Assembly: GCA_030248215.1 (NCBI GenBank)
Contig: JASANG010001664.1
Coordinates: forward strand, 62,001 to 126,000
Source of the DNA: Enoplolaimus lenunculus
Lineage: Eukaryota; Nematoda; Enoplea; Enoplida; Thoracostomopsidae
DNA length: 64,000 nucleotides
Reading direction: 5' to 3'
This document shows, in pieces, positions 57,358 to 64,000 of the stretch (its first letter is position 1; every line of letters begins with the position of its first letter). The translations under genes and the position numbers were made by a program. The notes beneath the pieces were generated by a model. It did no database searches. It saw only the letters and a program-made list of their open reading frames with translations, and was not told the origin of the DNA.

Positions 57358-57594
57358 AAAATGGGCTAAAACTCAAATAAATGGATACCGCCTGAATATT
57401 AGGTATGAGACGACGTTTTGAAGTAAAAACGTACAAATGGTTTACAGTATGTCATCATTAGGCAATATTTTTACATTAACCAGTTTTATAACAAATTGTT
57501 TATAAGTTATAAAAAACAGAGGGTATGCCGCTGTCCCCCTACCCCGTTGCCCTAAAGCTGCTATCGCTCATGCTCAAACAATTACGTGTTTGTA
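57358..57594. other. No feature recognised
   Basis: Short AT-rich spacer between two elements. Confidence 0.3.
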
Positions 57595-57809
57595 CGCTGT
57601 AAAAAATGGTGAGTCAAATTGAGTCTCTCGTCTCGGAAATAGGCTTTTCCTGCCTACACAAAATGAGCCAAATTCGACTCCGCCAGACTCAAACGTGCGA
57701 CATAGTGAATCGAATTTGACTGTGGTGGAGTCGAATTTGACTCAGTTTGTGTAGTCAACAAAAAGCCTATTTCCGAGAGAGTCAATTTAACTCACCATTT
57801 TTTGGAGTG
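57595..57809. mobile_element. Family A MITE
   Basis: Left CGCTGTAAAAAATGGTGAG, right CACCATTTTTTGGAGTG, TA on both sides. Confidence 0.82.
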
Positions 57810-57910
57810 TAGGCTCATCCTAACAGTAGCAAAACGCCACTGTCACTCTTGCCACCGACAGTACTCGAGGCTGGTTCGAGTTGAATCACACGATTCAACA
57901 TCTGAAAGAC

Positions 57911-58075
57911 GATCCATGTTACTTTTAGGGACGTCCCGGTTTGTGGTGGGTCCGTAAAAGAGTAGGCTTTATATACTACATTTTTTCCTTATGCTTAGGT
58001 TTAGGTTTAGGCCTAATAATACGCGTTCGCAATTCTTAGGTTTAGGCTTAGGCTAGCCTATTTTACTAATCTAGT
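57911..58075. mobile_element. Family C1 left part
   Basis: ATCCATGTTACTTTTAGGG then GGGTCCGTAAAAGAGTAGGC and worn TTAGG units. The right end is missing. Confidence 0.55.
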
Positions 58076-58350
58076 CGTTATGTAGGAGGATATTTTGTAA
58101 GGGAAGAGAATTTAATATGCTCCCACGAACAGCTGACAATATATACCTTCCAACCGTCACCCGTCATAGCTTATGTGTCGTTGGGATTGGTGTAAAATAT
58201 ATTAAAAGAGAACAGCATTAAATTAAAAATTTGTAAGTCAAGAACCTTATCATTTATAACCGCGAACATTACTTATATATCTTGCAGAAACGTGGGTTAA
58301 TTTCATGCCCTGGTTCCGGTAGTGATGGAGGGTGAACTCAACCCGATTAT

Positions 58351-58559
58351 GGCCCATGTTACTTTAAGGGCCGTAGAGGTTTCCGGTGCGTCTATAAAAC
58401 GGTGTGTTTAGATTCTAGATTACAATTTCTGGCTTAGGCTTAGGCTTAGGCTTAGGCTTAGGCTTAGGCTTAGGAACACATTTTTGCAACGCTTAGGCTT
58501 AGGCTTAGGCTTAGGAATACGCTTAATCTACTGTTACGGCCCTAAAAGTAACATTGGCC
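58351..58559. mobile_element. Family C1 element with perfect 8-bp duplication
   Basis: CCGATTAT flanks both sides exactly. The element starts GGCCCATGTTACTTTAAGGG and ends AAAAGTAACATTGGCC, with a clean TTAGGC array of about 12 units. One of the youngest copies here. Confidence 0.9.
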
Positions 58560-58628
58560 CCGATTATAGCGGCCTAACTGTACAAAGTATGAACTAAACA
58601 GAAGAATAAGAATATAAGCGTAAGCACA

Positions 58629-59034
58629 CGCTGTAAATTCCAATGAGTTGATTAATCAATTCAGCTATAGTGAGTTGGTTATTTCTGAATTAATATCAGT
58701 AAACATTAATTCACTCTGAGTTGAGTTTATTCTAACTCAGAGTTGAGTTGACTCTGGGTGAATCGGTTAACTCAGAATGAATTGAATCAACTCAAAATTT
58801 TGAGTTCTGATAACTCAGTGATTCAACTCATGCTCAGTTAAAATCAAACTCAGAATAAATTGAAAGCTCTGAATTAGGTGTTTCAGAACTCAGAATTTTG
58901 AATTAATTTCAACTCAACCGAAATTAAATCAGCTCATAACGCATTAATATGTACTGCAATTAAACGCACAAATGACCAAAAATAACTAATTCTCTCTCTG
59001 AGTGGAGTAAATCATCTCACTAAAATTTACAGTG
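58629..59034. mobile_element. Family B MITE, composite of two copies
   Basis: A normal left end (CGCTGTAAATTCCAATGAG) is followed by about one and a half bodies and a right end, CTAAAATTTACAGTG. At 406 bp it is much longer than the usual 250. Confidence 0.7.
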
Positions 59035-59618
59035 TAGAATTTTTTCAGTTCCACATTAACAAAGTCTCTCCCTCTGCCTTCCAGGAATTGTTAATCGGCT
59101 CTGCATTTAACGGTATTCCAGTGTCAATCGGCAAATAATAGAACAAATGTTTGTTTTGGCTACTCGTAATTCAACCCGTGCTATGTTTTGTCGCTGAAAT
59201 TAAATTGTACTGTGAATCATAAAGTTTAAACTAGATTTGTTTACCATTTTACAGCAAACAAAACCTAGTTCAGCTAGGCCCGCAGCCAGAGGTAGGCCAT
59301 AGTGAGGACACAGGGGCCACAGCCAGCCTGGACGAATTTGGCATTACCCCTTCTAGAAAATCATCAACCCAGCTTGTAAGTCTACGGAAACGTTTGTATG
59401 TCTGTCCTGAAAAATGCTTAGCCCTCCCTTGTGGCAAGGTGAGCTGGCTACGAGACTTAATTTCAGCTTAAATTTGCAACTAAATCATTAGGATTCAGTT
59501 TAAAATTGTCGTTGATGTGACCCGGATTGCGTTTATAAAATTTGAACGATAAAGGATTAATTTAATTGGAGTTTTGCTAATAACTAAGCCAGATTGTCAA
59601 CTCCTAAAGCCTAAAAGC
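59035..59618. other. No feature recognised
   Basis: AT-rich spacer. The phrase GGTGAGCTGGCTACG at about 59437 also occurs at 52019, so a diverged repeat may be present. Confidence 0.3.
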
Positions 59619-60066
59619 GGCCATGCAGATCGGGGGCGAACCGTTCTTTTGCAGTACTGCAACAGAGTAACTTTAAGCTTTAGACTAATTTTTTTGGTTT
59701 GGCTTATGGCTTTAGCTAAGGCTCAGGTATAGGCTTATCTTTATGCTTAGTCTTAGGCTTGTCAGAACTGCACGGTCGGGACGACCCCTTTCCCCAAAGT
59801 ACTGCGAATATAATTGGTTTTCCCCTTAATTTCTCCGAAAGATATGGCCACGCCGGGAATCGAACATCGGACCTCTTGCTCGCGAGTCAAGCGCGCTACC
59901 CATTACACCACGCGGCCGATAACATAATTTCCTCTGGTGCAATATGTGCACGAGTATGTGTGTCTTGGCATTACGCCCTCTACACATACACCGCATATAC
60001 TCACAAGGCTAAGGCTTAGGAATATGCTTGTACCACTGTTCCACCTCTGTTTTTATAAACATTGTC
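59619..60066. mobile_element. Family C3 element split by a later insertion
   Basis: Left GGCCATGCAGATCGGGGGCG, right CTGTTCCACCTCTG. The TTAGGC body is interrupted at about 59762 and resumes at about 60010. The inserted 250 bp is GC-richer and contains the tRNA-like sequence. Confidence 0.65.
59846..59917 (-). tRNA. tRNA-like sequence, anticodon CGC (Ala by position), probably a pseudogene
   Basis: 72 nt on the minus strand. The 7-bp acceptor stem (GGCCGCG with CGTGGCC) and the D arm fit a tRNA, and the B box GTTCGATTCCC is present. The T stem is mostly mismatched (CGATG against CCCGG) and the anticodon stem has one A-G mismatch. It is therefore more likely a decayed tRNA or a SINE head than an active gene. 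Confidence 0.4.
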
Positions 60067-60076
60067 TTTAAGCAAA

Positions 60077-60329
60077 CACTGTAAAATCCAAAGACTTAAT
60101 TAATCAACACAGACGGAAAATTAGTTATTTCTGAGTTAATAACAGTAAACTTTAACACACTCTGAGTTGACTTGATTCTCTCACTGTGAGTTGAGTTGAC
60201 TCTGGAGAAGTTGATTAATTAAATCAAAATGAACTGAATTAACTCAGAATTGTGAGTTCTGATAGTCCTAACTCAGACTGAGTGATTCAACTCATTCTGA
60301 GCTAAAATCAATTCACTGGAATTTACAGT
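60077..60329. mobile_element. Family B MITE
   Basis: Left CACTGTAAAATCCAAAGAC, right CACTGGAATTTACAGT. Confidence 0.75.
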
Positions 60330-60471
60330 AAAGTAAGGTCTACTGCATATGACTTTGTTCGGTTCTTTTTTATATGGCTAAAAATTCCATTGACCTCAAA
60401 ATGGCAAAATGTATTTTGAATTTATTAATTTACAGATAAGCGTTATTTTAGGTTTAAACTTTTTACGCACA

Positions 60472-62777
60472 ATGCGAGGTGCAAGTTTTTATTTAATGTT
60501 ATTGTTTGGGGTTTTTGAACTGCGAGCTGCGCTCGGCAAGCCGAAAGACATATCTGTTGTCGAAGGTAAAACAAGCGTTTAAAATTTCATGTCATACTGT
60601 AGTGACCCGAATACAAGATGGGGAGTAATAATAGGTGGGTTCCATTTCGAGTGCCAATCAATAGGAGTTCGTATCCGTTACAAGAGTCCGTAAGCGGATA
60701 GAGTCACTAAACACTATTTAGAGTTCATTAATGTAATTATCTCTGATTGTAGTGCATAACTGACTCCAGGATCAAATATAGTCGAGTTCGAAAATTTAAA
60801 GCATATACTTTGAACTTTGAAAGTTCATTTCTAATTATAACTTTGCATTATCGCTCAAGCTTTTGATACAACACAAATTAACGTTTAATTCAACGAATAG
60901 TTGTAATACCGGATATATAATAATAACAACAAAGGATACCGGAGAACCCAGAAGCAGGGGGTACACTCTGCAGAGATCAAATAAATATCAGTTCCCACCT
61001 TTTATTCGGTTCACTACAGTACCATGTACGCGAATTTTTTTTACGGCTAGGCAGCAAACAACGTATTGGTTTGTCATACTGCCTTATGCTAGTTTCCATG
61101 CTACTTGCGGTTCATGTAAACATCAGGGGCGGAATATTTTTCGCTGTGACTGCAATTGAGTAAGCTTAAACTTTAGATCATTTTTTACTTAACTTTAGGT
61201 TTGGGCGTTAAAGCTTTGGTGTAAGCTAGGGACCGAAAGGTTTGTTGGCACCACCGGCCTAGGCCCCGCCACAGTAAATCAAAACCAAACTTTTGTGTTA
61301 ACGTATAGAACTCAAAATGGCGTTTAGCTTCTCGCTCGCTCCGCTGACAAGCGTTTTCCACCGTTTGACACTGGCGCGACCTTCCGGTCAGAAATTTCTG
61401 CATCCGCCACCCGTTTGTACCCACAAAATTTTAGGTAACGCGACCCAAACACTCGCAACAGATCCAGTGTCTTCAGGGACTGCGTTTAGTCGATGCTCGA
61501 TGGACACCGATTGTCCTGCGAATCATTCGTGCGAAATTTCGTCCGATCCTGACGCGGTACCATTTTTCTGTGGATATTGTCTTCCGAACAGCAGAAATAA
61601 CATAACTGAATGTGATTCGACGTTTGGAGACCGGCAAGTGTTTTACAGCTACGACACTGTGAATTCAACGCAGTTAATCTTAAAGCTAGAGAGCGTATAC
61701 ACTGCAAAAAATGGTGAGTCAAATTGACACTGTCCGAAATAGGCTGTACGGGACTACACAATGTGAGTGAAATACGACTCCGCCAGAGTCAAACGTGCGA
61801 CTAAGTGAGTCGAATTTGACCCTGACGGAGGAGTCTAATTTGTCTCAATTTGTGTAGTCCCGTAGAGCCTGTTTCGGAGGGAGTCAATTTGACTACCATT
61901 TTTGCAGTGTACGACTAAGACTGTTTGGAAAGTGTGCAGGAACCAACCAATGATAACATAATGCAAATTACTCAATATCATGCGTACACCAGGTGACTTT
62001 TGAGTGAAGAAGTATTAATAATCGAAAGGTATCTTATTTGTAATTTGGCATTTTCGGAATCACATGGGCTTAGAGGGACGCTGACCTTTTTGATACTTTT
62101 CAATAGGATGTTATCACCAACTATAAAGCTCTGTTTTATTCATTAAATGATATTACGTTTGTATATATATTTACATATTATATGCAGTCGACTGAAATGA
62201 GTGCAATTCTACGGAATAAATATTTTAAACAATGACTAGTCAACTTTGGTTGCAATATTTGCAATCAGCAATCCTTTACAAACAAATGTCTAAGCAATCA
62301 CAAATTTAGTATTCATTTGCATTCTTATAAAAAATCAACTGGAACAGTGCCCAAAATGCGTATATGTGCGGAGTTCTCGCTTTAATTATTACTAGTCTGC
62401 CAGCTTTGTGCAATGCGCAAAAGTTAGCGAAAACACAAAGATTTCGTTTTGACGGTAGACTGCCACCCTAGGGGGAGTATTGAGAATAGTAACCGCGTCC
62501 TGTCGCCAGCTCTGAAATGTTCTTACGGCTACTGAATTTCAGATGTGTTTGCTTAGCACAAGATTCAAGTTGTGAACACAATGAAGAATGTTGCTCCAAT
62601 AACTGCCAACGGGACAATCCGCAAGATGCCAAATTTTGTGGACCTACAGCTCCGAGCGGATCGTGCCAGTACGATATAGAGTGTGAAAAATTCGTTACTC
62701 CTTCGGGATCGGTCGAAATGTGTGGAACATGCTCAAACAGTGGTCAATGTGAACCTCACTTGCTGCCATCAGAATAA
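60472..62777 (+). CDS. Secreted Cys-rich protein, paralogue of the TIL gene tail, 3 exons
   Basis: Exons: 60472-60565, 61435-61621, 62543-62777; phases 1 and 2 match; 171 aa. Exon 1 is a signal peptide (YLMLLFGVFELRAALG). Exon 2 carries CSMDTDCPANHSCEIS and FFCGYCLP. Exon 3 carries CVCLAQDSSC, ECCSNNC, CQYDIEC and CGTCSNSGQC. The order FxxGYC, CxCL, CCSxxC, C.YDIEC is the same as in exons 4 and 5 of the gene at 45528, and the last intron has the same phase. No TIL domain or octapeptide region is present. The donor at 61621 (GAC then GTTTGG) is weak and was chosen because the matching junction in the paralogue falls there. An alternative uses a strong donor supplied by the family A MITE at 61713. 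Function unknown; extracellular by signal peptide and Cys content. Confidence 0.72.
60598..61020. mobile_element. Family G inverted-repeat element in intron 1
   Basis: CTGTAGTGACCCGAATACAA at the left is answered by TTATTCGGTTCACTACAG at the right. Flanks are TA-like. No coding capacity was seen. Confidence 0.65.
61108..61207. mobile_element. Family C3 left part
   Basis: GGTTCATGTAAACATCAGGG, GCGGAATATTTTTCGCTG and ACTTTAGATCATTTTTTAC match the family. The array and right end are missing. Confidence 0.6.
61700..61909. mobile_element. Family A MITE just after exon 2 of the Cys-rich gene
   Basis: Full length with TA flanks. Its left terminus places AAATG-GTGAGTC 92 nt downstream of the chosen exon 2 end, in a frame that is still open, so it is a competing 5' splice site. 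Confidence 0.87.
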
Positions 62778-62860
62778 ACATTTCAATGAGAATTTATAGA
62801 GAAAATTTACGATTAAAATGATGACTCTGATTAATAATACTGATTTTGACAATTGTAAAC

Positions 62861-62866
62861 AATAAA
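62861..62866 (+). terminator. AATAAA polyadenylation signal candidate
   Basis: AATAAA 84 nt past the stop of the Cys-rich gene. Confidence 0.5.
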
Positions 62867-62879
62867 ATATGAAATGATG

Positions 62880-63134
62880 CTTACAACTTTATTATATTTT
62901 ATTTTAAACTTTTTAAAAAGCTTTATTTTTAGTAGCAAACACGGCCAATCCGTAAAAATGCTCAATCTTCAATAATACTTGACTTTTACATTAAGGCTTT
63001 TGTTGGCGAGTGTAGCGATTGAGTAAATTTTCTTTAATCATTGCAAATTGTATTCTGCAGCCTGTAAAAGTGTATCTTGCGAGTTTTCCGGTTTGAGTGA
63101 ATGCGTAGGACAGGGCCGTAACAGAAGCACCAGC
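62880..63134. other. No feature recognised
   Basis: AT-rich spacer. Confidence 0.3.
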
Positions 63135-63535
63135 CAGTGTGTAACCCGATATCCGTTTCCGGCAAAAATCTGTGTCCGTTTCCGGGTCCGTTATAGAAAT
63201 AACGGAAATTACGTTACATTTTTACGTTCAAAATATTTATAAATCACGTATATATATTTCTCGCTTTTTGCTTGTTACAGACCTGCGACAATTGTTCGAA
63301 ATGAAAAAAATTAATACAAAATTCATCCAAAACTTTATAAATTTCGATGCATCCGCCATTTCTTTTTTAAAATCTTTAAAAGACCGGTAAATTTTTGCAC
63401 TCCTAAATTGTGTTAGCAGAAAAATAAAACATTTTTTACCTTTATACTTCAACATTCGTCTTTCATTTCCGTTTCTGTTACTTTTATATCCGTTTCCGTT
63501 TCCAATTCCGTTCTTTTTACTCACCGTTTACACAT
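63135..63535. repeat. Family E repeat, full-length-looking
   Basis: Starts GTGTGTAACCCGATATCCG and ends TTTACTCACCGTTTACACAT, with TTTCCG and GTTATAGAAATAACGG inside, as at 1690-2195. Confidence 0.5.
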
Positions 63536-63539
63536 CTGG

Positions 63540-64000
63540 AAAAGCATATTTGTAAGCCTAGGCCTCTGACAGTTTGATTTCCCGTTCCTCGAATAAAATG
63601 TGGTAGGAATGTATCTATATTTAGTTTGTCTAATTAGTTTGAAACTTATCAAGAACTATTTTTCTGTCCAACGTATCCTTCAACCAACTGGCCACCACCA
63701 CAGATTCATACTAAATTCAATATGCTATTCGTACCTGAGAAACACAGCGAACGTTTTCAGAGTGATGTGGGTGAACAGACAAAACTTGAATGTCATATGA
63801 TATTTACTTACAAACAACCGCTCTCAGAAAATCAATGTGTACAATAGGCGGTATGACACGTGATACTGAGGGACATTTATGCGTATATCATATGATATTC
63901 CAAAATTACAACGAATATCATATGATATTCAGCGAGACAGTGTATTGTTTGGGTGCTAATAAATTAATGGAAAGTCGGACGGCAAAGGCACCGTTGTGCT
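63540..64000. other. Unassigned; repeated ATATCATATGATAT palindromes
   Basis: ATCATATGATATT occurs at about 63793 (as GTCATATGATATT), 63886 and 63916. It is a short palindromic word repeated within 130 bp; no gene was seen. Confidence 0.35.

Overview
The window looks like nuclear DNA of a nematode or close relative. It is AT-rich and gene-poor, with kilobase introns, two sulfotransferase genes of the divergent nematode type, secreted Cys-rich and TIL-type genes, and TTAGGC hexamer arrays (the nematode telomere motif). All those arrays sit inside short mobile elements, so they do not show that this is a chromosome end. All splice models below come from reading splice sites, phases and family motifs by eye; none has transcript support.

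Genes. (1) 5.9-11.5 kb, minus strand: a complete six-exon GT43 glucuronyltransferase (GlcAT/B3GAT type, 389 aa). A small coiled-coil gene candidate lies on the opposite strand inside its intron 2. (2) 19.2-26.2 kb and 31.7-36.9 kb, minus strand: two tandem four-exon carbohydrate sulfotransferase genes (358 and 364 aa). All exon phases match, and identity between the copies is patchy. (3) 45.5-53.4 kb, plus strand: a five-exon secreted protein of about 1003 aa with a signal peptide, a TIL cysteine domain, about 80 tandem Ser/Lys/Glu octapeptides and a Cys-rich tail. (4) 60.5-62.8 kb, plus strand: a shorter three-exon paralogue of that tail with its own signal peptide (171 aa). Two gene pairs belong to glycan synthesis or secretion, but nothing here shows that they act together.

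Repeats fill most of the rest. Family A (12 copies and fragments) is a palindromic MITE with TA target duplications, CACTGC ends and splice-site motifs in both termini. Family B (13 copies) is an AT-rich MITE with CACTGTAAATT ends and GAGTTGATT-type internal repeats. Family C (about 28 copies, subfamilies C1 to C3) has GGCCCATGT-type ends, a central (TTAGGC)n array and 8-bp target duplications. Smaller groups are two TTAA-flanked piggyBac-type MITEs carrying a tRNA-like promoter, several hAT-like MITEs, a tandem tRNA-derived SINE array at 14-15.5 kb, and minisatellites at 16-17, 29, 33, 42 and 48 kb. I saw no autonomous transposase gene, LTR element, Polinton, CRISPR array or rRNA gene.
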